64,000 nt of DNA from Flavobacteriales bacterium (GCA_016713875.1 JADJOI010000003.1:3224001-3288000), one strand, 5' to 3'. Positions 36,544 to 46,052 are shown, counted from the stretch's first letter. The notes: generated by a model from the letters alone, not told the origin. Made by a program: numbers and translations.

Positions 36544-39141
36544 TCAGCGTTCCAGCAGCACCTTTTCCGTGACGACACGATCGGGCATCCGCACCGTGAG
36601 CATGTACAGGCCGTTCGAAGCGGTTGCCGGAAGCTCAACGCCCAATTGGTCGCCGAGCCATTCGACCTGCACCGGCACCTCCCGCCCGGACAAGTCGCGC
36701 ACGGTGATCGCCGTTGGCCCGAACGCACCGCTGACAAGCATGACGAACCGCCCGTTGCTCGGGTTCGGCACGCACCGCACACGCTCACCCACGGTAACAT
36801 CGGGCTGCACAACGTTGAAGTCCGGGTCGAAACGGAAGAGGAACGCATCAATACCCAGCGAATCCCAGTAGGTCATGTTCCGAAGGTCACCGGCTATCAG
36901 CACAGAGTCACCTGGCAAGACGGTAACAAGGGAATTGCCAAAGTGAACGTTCGCGGTATCGGCGATCGTGTATACGCCGTTCGAACCGAACGATGTCACT
37001 GGCGCACCGCTCGGATCGAGTTTAAGGATGGGCAATTGTCCATCATAAGTGAAGCCGGATACGAGCAGATCGCCAGTGCTCAGCCAACCCATGCCGGTGC
37101 CGAGCCAATTGGGATCGATCACATATGAGCCGTTCGCGAACGACAGGTCCAGGGTCCCATCGGCAAGCATTCGCGATATCCAACTCAGCCCCCCGTTGGA
37201 GTAAAGCACGTAGAAGCTGCCATCGGGCCGCACGATAGGCCTTCCGGATGTGCTCCACGCGATGCCCGGCTGCACAGCTATGGTAGATACACCGTTCGTT
37301 CCGAACCCGCTCAGCGGTTGGCCCGTGATGTCCAAGGCATACGCGAACAATTCACTGACGCCATTGTTCCAATGCGTTCCTGTGCAGAGGAACCCACCGC
37401 CCGGCAAACGCGCCATTCCGCTCATGTACGTCGGTCCGCCAATGCCCGTGATCACTTGCCCACCATTGCCGAAGGCGGGGTCCAACTCGCCGTTGGCGTC
37501 CAGCATCACCACGGCGCTGTTCCATCCGTTGGGATCGTTGATGTAGCTCATGTTGATCAGCATGGCCGTGCGATCATCGGGCAAGGCCAGAAGGTCCGCA
37601 CAGCGCTGATCGCTATTGACGGTCCCGGTCACCGAGATCCCACCGCCCCATGAAGGGCTGTATGAACCGTCGCTCTCCACCAGCGTTGCAACGGCAACGG
37701 CGCTCAACCCGGCGAGGGCGGACCCACCGACCACCGCTCGGCCATCGCTGCGCGCACCGATGCAACAGGACAGGGTTACGGGCGGATAAGCCGCGCCGTT
37801 GTATCCGAAGCCGGTATCCGTCGAACCATCCGGCAGGAAACGCGCCATCATGGGCGGTGCTTGGTACCCCGGGCCGACCGTCCAGATGTGCCCATCGTTG
37901 GACACGGCCATGCTGCTCACGTTCTCACCCCCTCCATTCCCATTGAATTCCATGCGGCCATCCTGGCCCCAATTGTTCATCGGATCGCCGAAGGGATCGC
38001 AACGCATCACCACCACATCATCGTGGTTGGGGGCGGCGCGATCGATATGGCCGACCACATCGATCCCGGAACCATCGTAGTACGCAAAGTCCGTGGTCGT
38101 GCCGGGATCCAGGAAGAGTTCCCCGAACGGGCCGAAGGAGGTGTCGAACTGATCGTTCGCATCATAGCGCCGTATGGCGGTGTAGTAGGAGTACCATGAG
38201 CCATCGGATGCCGCTTCGAGCCGGAAGGCCCCCAAGGAGAAGTTGTAGTTGAAGTTGGGGTCCAGGGCGGTCCCGTCGGCCAGCACGCGTTCGATCGTGT
38301 TGTCGTTACACACCAGGAGCATGCCGTTGGGCTGCACCGCCAGATCGTTCATGTACGGTGCGTTGTTGAGGAACGGCAGCGTGGACCAGCCATTGGTGCC
38401 GAAGGAGGTATCGAGCGTTCCGTCGGCGTTCAAGCGGCCCAGGCCTGTGCCCCCGACAAGGATCTGGCCATTGGCGAGCGGCTCTACTTCCCGAAAGCTG
38501 ACGGGGGCCGAGGTCACGAACGCACCGCCGGTACCGAAAGAAGTGTCCACTGCACCGGAAGGCAGAAGGCGACGAACACAAGGATCGCCGTTGCCGTCCG
38601 AGCCTACGAGCAGGATGCCATCATCGGGCTGCACGGCCAGGATGGAAAAATTCCCGCCCGTAATGGCTTGGGCGCCGTACGGGCCGAAGGAAAGATCGGG
38701 GCTGCCATCGGCCTGCACCCGCACGAGTTGCTCGGACCCCGAATTCTGGTCGTAGAGCAGCATCAACACCTTGCCGTCGCTTTGCATGGCAGCCCCGAAG
38801 AAGTTCCGGTACCAATAGCCGTAGTACAAGAAGTCCTTGTAGTCGCAGGTGCCGTGGCGACCGTAGTCCGCCGCGAGCTGCCCATCGGGATCGAGCAGGG
38901 TGGTGAACGGCCCTGTGATCTGATTGAAAGCATCGATGTTGATCCCGGCCACCACGGTTTTGCCATCGCTTCGCCGGAACACCTTCATGGCATGCGAGCT
39001 AGTGTTGCCGCCATGGTCCCAGGTGTGCAGGCCGCCGTTGCCGAAGTCGGGGTCCACGCCGCTCATCCATTGGCCATGGGTGAAGGTGGAAACAAAGCAG
39101 AAGGCGATCGTCAGGGCGGATGCGGGACAGAAGTGGTTCAT
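36544..39141 (-). CDS. Delta-60 repeat T9SS type A surface protein
   Basis: An 865-residue secreted protein with a signal peptide (MNHFCPASALTIAFCFVSTFTHGQ). Most of it is a series of delta-60 repeats (LxxDGxxDxSFGxxGxxxT ... VQPDGKILVGG), the WD40-like beta-propeller unit that bacterial surface proteins use. The last 85 residues are a T9SS type A domain (VRCVPNPSNGRFVMLV ... NGLYMLTVRMPDR). The gene is less G+C-rich than the flanking core. Its neighbour at 39252-40814 is a paralogue. It lies inside the island bordered by cpeT-like 3' ends. Confidence 0.85.
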   Translation of the reverse strand: MNHFCPASALTIAFCFVSTFTHGQWMSGVDPDFGNGGLHTWDHGGNTSSHAMKVFRRSDGKTVVAGINIDAFNQITGPFTTLLDPDGQLAADYGRHGTCDYKDFLYYGYWYRNFFGAAMQSDGKVLMLLYDQNSGSEQLVRVQADGSPDLSFGPYGAQAITGGNFSILAVQPDDGILLVGSDGNGDPCVRRLLPSGAVDTSFGTGGAFVTSAPVSFREVEPLANGQILVGGTGLGRLNADGTLDTSFGTNGWSTLPFLNNAPYMNDLAVQPNGMLLVCNDNTIERVLADGTALDPNFNYNFSLGAFRLEAASDGSWYSYYTAIRRYDANDQFDTSFGPFGELFLDPGTTTDFAYYDGSGIDVVGHIDRAAPNHDDVVVMRCDPFGDPMNNWGQDGRMEFNGNGGGENVSSMAVSNDGHIWTVGPGYQAPPMMARFLPDGSTDTGFGYNGAAYPPVTLSCCIGARSDGRAVVGGSALAGLSAVAVATLVESDGSYSPSWGGGISVTGTVNSDQRCADLLALPDDRTAMLINMSYINDPNGWNSAVVMLDANGELDPAFGNGGQVITGIGGPTYMSGMARLPGGGFLCTGTHWNNGVSELFAYALDITGQPLSGFGTNGVSTIAVQPGIAWSTSGRPIVRPDGSFYVLYSNGGLSWISRMLADGTLDLSFANGSYVIDPNWLGTGMGWLSTGDLLVSGFTYDGQLPILKLDPSGAPVTSFGSNGVYTIADTANVHFGNSLVTVLPGDSVLIAGDLRNMTYWDSLGIDAFLFRFDPDFNVVQPDVTVGERVRCVPNPSNGRFVMLVSGAFGPTAITVRDLSGREVPVQVEWLGDQLGVELPATASNGLYMLTVRMPDRVVTEKVLLER

Positions 39142-39251
39142 GGCAGCAGGATGTGGCGCAAAGGTCGAGGAGAGGAACTTCGTGCGGATGGTCAGAAGTG
39201 AGGATGCGGGCTGGCCGCCGAACGGATAACCTCGTTCTGGAGGCGAAGGAC

Positions 39252-40814
39252 CTATTCCACTGCCGGGTCCGAAGCCATCACGAAAGGTGTCGAAATGCAT
39301 CGATCGGCGCCGTCCAGCCGCATCACGTATACCCCGGGAGGAAGTGTGCTGTTCAACTGGATGGGACCCTCGGGACGTGAAAGTCGACCCTGTGCCAAGC
39401 AGCGGCCTCGCATGTCCATGATGGACCACGTACTTCCCGCCTCCGGACCGTTCCAAACGGCCAAGGAGTTGCCATTGATCACCGCGATGCGCGGAGTTGC
39501 CTGCTCCGCAGCGGACCCTGCTATGCCAGTGGTAAGGTCCAGGTCGTAGCGTTGGATCAGCACATCGGAGTATGCGCTTCCGTCAAAGAAGCCGGCCACG
39601 AGAAGTTTACCATCCGGTTGCAGTACGCCCCCATTGAACATGGTGTATGTGCTGCTATCCGCCACGAGCAGTATGCCTCCCGTGCCGAAGGTGGGGTCGA
39701 GCGTTCCGTCAGGTGTGCTTTTCGATATATAGCCAGCGAACTGGTTCCAGAAAGGGCGCACAAAGCCAACGGCCACCACCGAACCATCTGCCGTTTCGCA
39801 AAGTGCATGGGCAGCAACCGATGCATCACCGGTGTATTGGGTCATGACGCCCCCGCTCCCCCATGACGGGTCCAATGCGCCGTTGTCCAGAAAACGCATG
39901 ATGATCACACTGGTGGATCCGAAGGAAGGCACTCCGGCCGCGCCGCCGACAAGGATGCGGCCATCCAACATGGCCCGAACGGACTGCGCGCTCTCCTCGT
40001 TCGAGGTAAGGTCCAAGGTCATGAAACCGTTCGAGGCGAACGACGTGTCGATCGTGCCGTCGTCCAACAAGCGCATCATGGCGAACTGCCCGTTGTAGTT
40101 CGGGTTCTGGTCGGCAGCCCCTCCAACAACGAGAATGCGTTGTTGGACATCCAGGGTCAACTGAAGGAAATAAGCGGGCCCTCCCAGTGGTGAGGCCAGG
40201 CCAACACCGCCGCCGAAGAATTGTTGGTCGAAGGTTCCATCGGGCTCTAGTCGAACGACCAGACCGAAGTTGTATGGGAGACCCGAGAGTTTCGTTCTTC
40301 CGCAGACCAGCGCGCGGTCTTGCGCATCCACCAGAACATCCGAAACCTCGCTGTTGCCCCCGAACTGGTCCAGGACCACCTTGCCACTATCGCCGAAAGT
40401 GGTGTCGAGCGAACCGTCGGCGGTGAACTGCACCACATACCCGAAGTTTGTGCCGTTCGTTGGGTTGGTTCGGCCCGCTACCAGCACGCGGCCATCGCTG
40501 CGCAGGGCAACGGATCGCGGCATATCATCCAGTGCCACCAAGGTGGTCGCGATACCGTTCACACCAAAGCTCGGGTCAGGCTGGCCGTCGCTGAGAAAGC
40601 GCGCGGCCATTGTGTGGCTATCGCCGAATGGCCCGTTGATCCCAGCAATGACGAAACGGCCGTCGGGCATCAAAGCCACATCGTCAGCCAGGTCATTTTC
40701 GTTCGGCGTGTTCAGCAGTACTTGACCGGCGTTTCCGAACATGGGGTCGAGCACCTGCCCGTAGGTACAGATCACCAACAGCCCAGTGGAGACGCTCGTG
40801 AGGAAACGGCTCAT
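39252..40814 (-). CDS. Delta-60 repeat T9SS type A surface protein (paralogue)
   Basis: A 520-residue paralogue of the preceding gene, with a signal peptide (MSRFLTSVSTGLLVICTYGQ) and about seven delta-60 units (MPDGRFVIAGI, DGQPDPSFGVNGIATT, DGSLDTTFGDSGKVV). The C-terminal 80 residues (PRIAVINGNSLAVWN ... PGVYVMRLDGAD) form a divergent T9SS domain. Its ATG overlaps the stop of the CpeT-like gene (ATGA), so it is coupled to that gene's transcript. It probably acts at the cell surface; the ligand is unknown. Confidence 0.82.
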   Translation of the reverse strand: MSRFLTSVSTGLLVICTYGQVLDPMFGNAGQVLLNTPNENDLADDVALMPDGRFVIAGINGPFGDSHTMAARFLSDGQPDPSFGVNGIATTLVALDDMPRSVALRSDGRVLVAGRTNPTNGTNFGYVVQFTADGSLDTTFGDSGKVVLDQFGGNSEVSDVLVDAQDRALVCGRTKLSGLPYNFGLVVRLEPDGTFDQQFFGGGVGLASPLGGPAYFLQLTLDVQQRILVVGGAADQNPNYNGQFAMMRLLDDGTIDTSFASNGFMTLDLTSNEESAQSVRAMLDGRILVGGAAGVPSFGSTSVIIMRFLDNGALDPSWGSGGVMTQYTGDASVAAHALCETADGSVVAVGFVRPFWNQFAGYISKSTPDGTLDPTFGTGGILLVADSSTYTMFNGGVLQPDGKLLVAGFFDGSAYSDVLIQRYDLDLTTGIAGSAAEQATPRIAVINGNSLAVWNGPEAGSTWSIMDMRGRCLAQGRLSRPEGPIQLNSTLPPGVYVMRLDGADRCISTPFVMASDPAVE

Positions 40815-41431
40815 GGTTTCAGTTTGATGAAGACGTAGCCGCCCTTCTCCGCGCCCCACACCTGCGCACCAGCGGCGTTGTAGCCCCGGTCCCAGCTGAT
40901 CATGCGGTCGGGCAGCAGGGTGACCTCGCTGGTGGCGTAGGCGGCACCGCTGCGCTGGTTGGGGCAGTCGCGCTCGTGGGTGCTGCCGATGTAGGTGCCG
41001 CCCCGGCGATGCAGGGTGATGGCGCAGCCCTCCAGCAGGCTCAGGGAGTCCGGGGAGAGGAGGGCGAGCCTGGCCGCGTCGGCATAGGCACCGAAGTGGC
41101 GCTCACCACCGCGGATGCTGAAGATCTCGCTGGTGAATGTGCTGTCGTTCACCTCGCTCAACCGGTAGATCCGCTGGCGATAGGGCTTGCCCTTGCTGCT
41201 GGCCGTGGCCTGCTCCACGTAGAACCATGCGCCGTCCCTGCGCTTGGGCCAGATGCGCACCATCTCCAGTTCGATCTCGAAGTAGCTGGTGTCGGCCTGC
41301 GCCTGTGCGGCGCTGGTGTAGGAACCAGCCATGGTCATGGCCAGTTGTTCCAGGGCGCGGGTGCGTTGGGCGCTCGCGGACAGCTGTGCCAGGGCGGCGA
41401 CCAAGGCGATGGAGAATGGAAGAAGGCGCAT
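40811..41431 (-). CDS. CpcT/CpeT-family (chromophore lyase-like) exported protein
   Basis: A 206-residue protein with a signal peptide (ends LSASAQ). The CpcT/CpeT pattern is clear: MAGSYTSAAQAQ, WFYVEQATASSKGKPYRQRIYRL, CAITLHRRGGTYIGST, and a conserved C-terminus with WDRGY and GGYVFIK. In cyanobacteria CpeT/CpcT attaches bilins to phycobiliproteins; in non-phototrophs the lipocalin-like fold has an unknown ligand. A TAGCTTTCG box (minus, 41442-41450) lies 10 bases before the start. The last codons probably came with the downstream island. Confidence 0.85.
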   Translation of the reverse strand: MRLLPFSIALVAALAQLSASAQRTRALEQLAMTMAGSYTSAAQAQADTSYFEIELEMVRIWPKRRDGAWFYVEQATASSKGKPYRQRIYRLSEVNDSTFTSEIFSIRGGERHFGAYADAARLALLSPDSLSLLEGCAITLHRRGGTYIGSTHERDCPNQRSGAAYATSEVTLLPDRMISWDRGYNAAGAQVWGAEKGGYVFIKLKP

Positions 41432-41441
41432 GGTGTGTTGC

Positions 41442-41450
41442 CGAAAGCTA
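41442..41450 (-). promoter_or_regulatory. Promoter -7 box of the CpeT-like gene
   Basis: TAGCTTTCG on the minus strand, 10 bases before the ATG at 41431. Confidence 0.4.
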
Positions 41451-41464
41451 CGGCGCCGGTTGGT

Positions 41465-43411
41465 TCAGGCGGGCTCCACCCACATCCCATGCTCCTTGAT
41501 CAGGCCGATCAGCTCGTCCACGGCCTTTTCGCTGGGCACGTTGCGCTTCACCACCTCCTTCTCGCGGTACAGGGTGATCACGCCGGGGCCGGTGCCCACG
41601 TAGCCGAAGTCGGCATCGGCCATCTCGCCCGGGCCGTTCACGATGCAGCCCATGATGCCGATCTTGACACCCTTGAGGTGGCTGGTCCGGGCCCGGATCT
41701 TGGCCGTGGTCTCCTGCAGGTCGAAGAGGGTGCGCCCGCAGCTGGGACAGCTGATGTACTCGGTCTTGCTGATGCGGGTGCGCGTGGCCTGCAGGATGCC
41801 GAAGGCGGTGCGGTCCACCAGCTCGTCGCCGCCGCTGTTCTCCGGGCAGATCATCACCCCGTCGCCCAGGCCATCGAGCAAGAGTGCGCCCATGTCCGTG
41901 CTGGCATGCAGCATCAGGTGTTCGGGGTCGAGGTTCACGTAGTCGCGTCCGATGATCACGGGCACCTCGCACTGGGCCTCCATCAAGCGGAAGAAGGCGG
42001 CACGCTGTTCGGCGTAGCCATGCTCGTTCAGCGTGTCGAGCAGCAGCACACAGCTTTCATCCTCGTCCAGCGCTTCAATGAGCTCGGGCGTCAGGTCCTT
42101 CAGCGTGGCGTACACGAAGTTGAGGTCGTGGTGCACGGGCACGTTGGCCAGCAGGTCGGCGGCGGTCACCAGCGGGTAGTGGCGCGGCTTGTGGCGGTCC
42201 TTCAGCCAGGTGGCGTGCTCCTGCACCACGCCCAGCGTGCCGGGGATCTCGAAGTCGAGGTGGTGGTCGCCGAGGAAGAGGAAGTCGCAGGCCTGGTCGG
42301 TGAGGTTCCACTTGTCCAGCGGCACGCTGTAGTGGTAGCCCCAGGGGAAGAGCGCGGCGGGGCTGATCTTCTTCTTCGTGCTGAGGTCGGCGATGACCAC
42401 GGGCACGTGCCGCGCACCGATGTTGAGCACCTCGCGGGTATGCCGGCGGGCGTGGCTGAAGGGGTCGATGGGCACATGGTGCACCTCGGGGATCGGGTCG
42501 TGCCCGCGGCGCGCGCCGTAGCGGTCGGCCAGGGCCTTGGCCACGGGGATCTCCGCCTCGGGCTCCTCGGTGAGGCTCACGCGGATGGTGTCGCCCAGCC
42601 CGTCCTCCAGCAGCGCACCGATGCCCACGGCGCTCTTCACGCGGCCGTCCTCGCCGTCGCCGGCCTCGGTGACGCCCAGGTGCAGCGGGTAGTTCATGCC
42701 CTCGCGCAGCATGTGGTTCACCAGCAGCCGATAGGCCTGCACCATCACCTGCGGGTTGCTCGCCTTCATGCTCAGCACGATCTCGTGGTAGTCCTCGTCG
42801 CGGCAGATGCGCAGGAACTCCATGGCGCTCTCCACCATGCCGAGCGGCGTGTCGCCGTAGCGGTTGAGGATGCGGTCGCTGAGGCTGCCGTGGTTGGTGC
42901 CGATGCGCATGGCCGTGCCGTGTTCCTTGCAGATGCGCACCAGCGGGGTGAAGCGCTCGCGGATGCGGTCGAGCTCCTCCTGATACTCCGCATCGGTGTA
43001 CTCGCGCACATCGAACCGCTTCTTGTCGGCGTAGTTGCCGGGGTTCACGCGCACCTTCTCCACGATGCGGGCGGCGATCTCGGCCGCGTTGGGCGTGAAG
43101 TGGATGTCGGCCACCAGCGGGGTGTTGAAGCCGGCGGCGCGCAGCTGCCTGCGGATCTCGGCGAGGTTCTCGGCCTCCTTCTTCGAGGGCGCGGTGATGC
43201 GCACCAGTTCGCAGCCGGCCTCGATCATGCGGATGCTCTGCGCTACGGTGGCCGCCGTGTCCATCGTGTCCGTGGTGGTCATGCTCTGCACCCGGATGGG
43301 ATGGTCGCCGCCGATGCCGATGTCACCGATGCGCACCGCCCGTGTCCGCCAGCGTTCGTAGCGGGTGAGCGAGGGGCAGTAGTGCCGCGCGGAAAGGGTG
43401 GCCGTGCTCAT
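41465..43411 (-). CDS. ispG: 4-hydroxy-3-methylbut-2-enyl diphosphate synthase
   Basis: A 648-residue long-form IspG, the iron-sulfur enzyme that reduces MEcPP to HMBPP in the MEP pathway. The TIM-barrel N-domain starts at GGDHPIRVQSMTTTDT; the C-terminal cluster ligands are in ISCPSCGRTLFDL and GIMGCIVNGPGE. The extra 250 residues in the middle, including a lipoate-like insert, are normal in Bacteroidota and plants. I start at ATG 43411; upstream residues in frame do not belong to the family. A TACCTTCG box lies at 43417-43424. A heptamer array follows upstream. Confidence 0.95.
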   Translation of the reverse strand: MSTATLSARHYCPSLTRYERWRTRAVRIGDIGIGGDHPIRVQSMTTTDTMDTAATVAQSIRMIEAGCELVRITAPSKKEAENLAEIRRQLRAAGFNTPLVADIHFTPNAAEIAARIVEKVRVNPGNYADKKRFDVREYTDAEYQEELDRIRERFTPLVRICKEHGTAMRIGTNHGSLSDRILNRYGDTPLGMVESAMEFLRICRDEDYHEIVLSMKASNPQVMVQAYRLLVNHMLREGMNYPLHLGVTEAGDGEDGRVKSAVGIGALLEDGLGDTIRVSLTEEPEAEIPVAKALADRYGARRGHDPIPEVHHVPIDPFSHARRHTREVLNIGARHVPVVIADLSTKKKISPAALFPWGYHYSVPLDKWNLTDQACDFLFLGDHHLDFEIPGTLGVVQEHATWLKDRHKPRHYPLVTAADLLANVPVHHDLNFVYATLKDLTPELIEALDEDESCVLLLDTLNEHGYAEQRAAFFRLMEAQCEVPVIIGRDYVNLDPEHLMLHASTDMGALLLDGLGDGVMICPENSGGDELVDRTAFGILQATRTRISKTEYISCPSCGRTLFDLQETTAKIRARTSHLKGVKIGIMGCIVNGPGEMADADFGYVGTGPGVITLYREKEVVKRNVPSEKAVDELIGLIKEHGMWVEPA

Positions 43412-43416
43412 GCGAA

Positions 43417-43424
43417 CGAAGGTA
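43417..43424 (-). promoter_or_regulatory. ispG promoter -7 box
   Basis: TACCTTCG on the minus strand ends 5 bases before the ispG ATG. Confidence 0.5.
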
Positions 43425-43446
43425 GGAACGGCGGGTGAGGCGGAGT

Positions 43447-43488
43447 GTTCAAGTGGCAAGTCACAAGTGCCAAGGATCAAGTCACAAG
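43447..43488. repeat. Six-unit heptamer array (NNNCAAG)
   Basis: Six contiguous 7-bp units: GTTCAAG, TGGCAAG, TCACAAG, TGCCAAG, GATCAAG, TCACAAG. Each ends in CAAG while the first three bases vary. It lies between ispG and the DUF4230 gene, both on the minus strand. Confidence 0.75.
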
Positions 43489-43510
43489 GACCGTGGTGGG
43501 TGAACCCTCG

Positions 43511-44122
43511 TCACTTGCTCAGGGGCCTGGCGCCATACCCCTCCACGAAGGTCCATCCCCCGTTCTCCACTACGGCGCGCAGGACCTCGAGGAACTCGTT
43601 CTTCTGTCCGGCGGCGGCCTCGAACAGACCGCTCTGCGGCAGGCGTTGCTCGATGCGGGCCTTGGCCTGCGCCTGCATGCGCGTGTGATCCGCCGCGCTG
43701 AACTCGGCGAAGGCGCCCTCTTCGAGGTCGAAGTACTTCACATCGTGCTCCAGGGACAGCAGCTTCGGTGTGCCCAGGTCGGTGAGGCGAACGGTGCGCG
43801 TGGCCTCATCGAAGGTGAGCCCCAGGCCCTCCAGGTCGTAGCCCACCGAGGCGCGGGCCTTCACCAGCAGGATGGCCTGCTTGCGGTTCCAGCCCAGGTC
43901 CCTGGTCCAGTCGAACCAGGCGGCGCTGTTGTCGCTGTACGTGAACACCTCGCTGAGGTCGCCTTCCACCGTCACCAGCTTCAGCACCGGGCGGATGCGC
44001 TCCAGCAGGACGGTGCTCGACACCTCCTCGCCCGGTGGCGCGGGCCGGTACAGCTCGCGGGTGATGAAGAACACCAGCAGGGCGACGCCCGGCAGGAGCA
44101 GGAGACCGGTGGCGCGTTTCAT
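43511..44122 (-). CDS. Membrane-anchored DUF4230 protein
   Basis: A 203-residue protein with one N-terminal helix (LLLLPGVALLVFFIT) followed by a soluble domain with the DUF4230 features LLERIRPVLKLVTVEGDLSEVFTY, KQAILLVKARASVGYDL and LEHDVKYFDLEEGAF. It probably faces the periplasm or cytoplasm with a single anchor; function unknown. The first 34 codons and the promoter flank have a second diverged copy at 46053-46157. A CACCTTTG box precedes the start. Confidence 0.85.
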   Translation of the reverse strand: MKRATGLLLLPGVALLVFFITRELYRPAPPGEEVSSTVLLERIRPVLKLVTVEGDLSEVFTYSDNSAAWFDWTRDLGWNRKQAILLVKARASVGYDLEGLGLTFDEATRTVRLTDLGTPKLLSLEHDVKYFDLEEGAFAEFSAADHTRMQAQAKARIEQRLPQSGLFEAAAGQKNEFLEVLRAVVENGGWTFVEGYGARPLSK

Positions 44123-44240
44123 GGTGACCACAAAGGTGGCGCGGCGGCGCCGTAAGTCGCCTCTGAGCTGCCGTTGCCTGTTCTGACCGGTTGGTCGTGG
44201 ATCATACTGGGTAGGTTTATCATGGTAAGCTCCTGATCCC

Positions 44241-46022
44241 ATGAAGACAACGCAGGCTTTGGCTGTATCAATGGCCCTGGGCTCTCTATCATGCATGGCA
44301 CAGAGCTTCGATCACTTGGATGCGAACATGGTCCGGGCCCGATTCACGGCCCATGGCATGATCGGACTTGATCGGAGCGTTGGCGAGCCGGATTTTGAGG
44401 TGCCCATTGGAAGCGGGGCCCATGCATTGTTCGCAGCCTCATTGTGGGTGGGTGGGTATGATACACTTGGCGGCTTGCATCTTGCTGGCCTGCTGTTCGA
44501 CCAGATCGGGCTGCCCGACTATGCCCCAGGACCGCTCACAACGGACGGCAGCGCATCGATCACTCCCGCCGTGGCAGCCCAATATGATCATGTGTTCAAG
44601 ATCAAGGCCGTGGATGTAGCCCTGCACCAGGCCTACTACGATTGTTTGAACACGCCAGGATGCGATGTCAATGTTCAGTTCCCCGGGTATGTGATCCCCC
44701 AGAGTTTTTTTGACTGGCCAGGGAACGGTGACACCTTGGCTGGTCAGGCCGCCCGGTTGGCGCCATTCATCGATCTTGATGGTGACGGGCTGTATGAGCC
44801 GACCACCGGTGATGCACCATGCATCCACGGTGATGAAGCGCTCTATTTCATGTTCAATGATGTGCTGAACCCGCATGGCACGGGCGGTGCTCCCCTCGGT
44901 ATCGAGGTTCATGCCATGCCCTTCGCATTCTATTCCCAAGACGAGGCGCTCGCGCACACCCTCTTCATCAAGTACCGGCTCATCAATCGAAGCGATGACC
45001 CCTATGAAATGGTCCGGATCGGTCTATTCACCGACTATGACCTTGGATATGGTCGTGATGACTACGTGGGTTCTGATCCCGAAAGGAATCTCGGCTACGT
45101 GTATAACGCAGATACGCTGGATGAAACGACATCATCCTACACCGGGTATGGTTCGATGCCACCCGCTTTTGGGACGACGCAACTCAAAGGCCCGTACCTG
45201 GAGCCTGATGGGTTTGATGATCCCGAAGGACCCGGGATACCCGCTTTCAACGGCTCTGGCTTTGGTGACCTGGTGGTCGACAATGAACGTCATGGTGTCT
45301 CGTACATGACCTACTTCAGCAATGACGCCACCGCCCGAGGCAATCCGAATACGGCCGAACAGTTCTTCGGATATCTGAGCGGGTACTGGCGCGACGGAAC
45401 ACCGCTCTTCCATGGAGGCACTGGGCATTACTCCGATCCCGAGGCCACGAACGTTCAGGCGCGCTTTGCGTTTCCAGGGTTTGAAGACCCACTTGGAGCG
45501 GGAACAGGTGGCCAGGTGATGGGCCCATGGGCGGAGCATTCATCAGGCAATCAACCATGGGATAGGCGGATGGTCATGTCGGTCGGACCCTTGGATCTGG
45601 ATGCCGGAGAAGAGATCGAACTTGTCTACGCGCTCGTGTTCGCCCGCCCTGGATCCAATGGGCTGATGAGCAGCGTTCTGCGGTTACAGGAAAGGGTGGA
45701 TTCGGTACAGGCCATTTACAGTGATCTGCCGGAGGCGTGCAACGGGGCGGGATCTCAGGTGGGCATGGAGGAACGCACCGACCGTGGGCCTGTCCTATTT
45801 CCCGTGCCGGCCGAAGATCGTCTGACCTTGAGGCTTGAGGTCCCTGGTCCAGTGGAATTTGTCGTGTACGATATGCTCGGCGTGGAGTTCTTGAGAGGGC
45901 GCGATACCAGGGATCTGGTCGAGATCGACCTTTCGGAGCTTGATCAAGGCTTGTACCTGTTCCATGTTGCTCAAGGCGAGGTGAGCCATGTCGTTCCGTT
46001 CGTGAAAGTCACGACCAGATAG
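44241..46022 (+). CDS. T9SS type A surface protein of unknown function
   Basis: A 593-residue secreted protein with a signal peptide (MKTTQALAVSMALGSLSCMAQ). It contains repeated metal-binding-like acidic turns (DLDGDGLYEPTTGD) and mixed beta structure (LFIKYRLINRSDD, IGLFTDYDLGYGRDDY), then a T9SS type A domain (VLFPVPAEDRLTLRLEV ... LDQGLYLFHVAQG). The DLDGDGLYxP..GD.P pattern is frequent in Bacteroidota surface proteins. Composition is lower in G+C than the neighbours, and the gene is bracketed by two copies of the DUF4230 5' end, so it looks inserted. Confidence 0.8.
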   Translation: MKTTQALAVSMALGSLSCMAQSFDHLDANMVRARFTAHGMIGLDRSVGEPDFEVPIGSGAHALFAASLWVGGYDTLGGLHLAGLLFDQIGLPDYAPGPLTTDGSASITPAVAAQYDHVFKIKAVDVALHQAYYDCLNTPGCDVNVQFPGYVIPQSFFDWPGNGDTLAGQAARLAPFIDLDGDGLYEPTTGDAPCIHGDEALYFMFNDVLNPHGTGGAPLGIEVHAMPFAFYSQDEALAHTLFIKYRLINRSDDPYEMVRIGLFTDYDLGYGRDDYVGSDPERNLGYVYNADTLDETTSSYTGYGSMPPAFGTTQLKGPYLEPDGFDDPEGPGIPAFNGSGFGDLVVDNERHGVSYMTYFSNDATARGNPNTAEQFFGYLSGYWRDGTPLFHGGTGHYSDPEATNVQARFAFPGFEDPLGAGTGGQVMGPWAEHSSGNQPWDRRMVMSVGPLDLDAGEEIELVYALVFARPGSNGLMSSVLRLQERVDSVQAIYSDLPEACNGAGSQVGMEERTDRGPVLFPVPAEDRLTLRLEVPGPVEFVVYDMLGVEFLRGRDTRDLVEIDLSELDQGLYLFHVAQGEVSHVVPFVKVTTR

Positions 46023-46052
46023 GGAAGATCATCATGCAGCCGAGGATCCGGT

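Noticed and set aside
36444..40862. Interpretation as attachment sites of an integrative element
   Set aside because: No integrase or excisionase lies in the island, and the repeat is simply the coding end of the neighbouring gene; one-sided recombination fits better.
41465..43411. IspG as a gene fusion because of its 648 residues
   Set aside because: Long IspG with a central insert is normal in Bacteroidota and plants.
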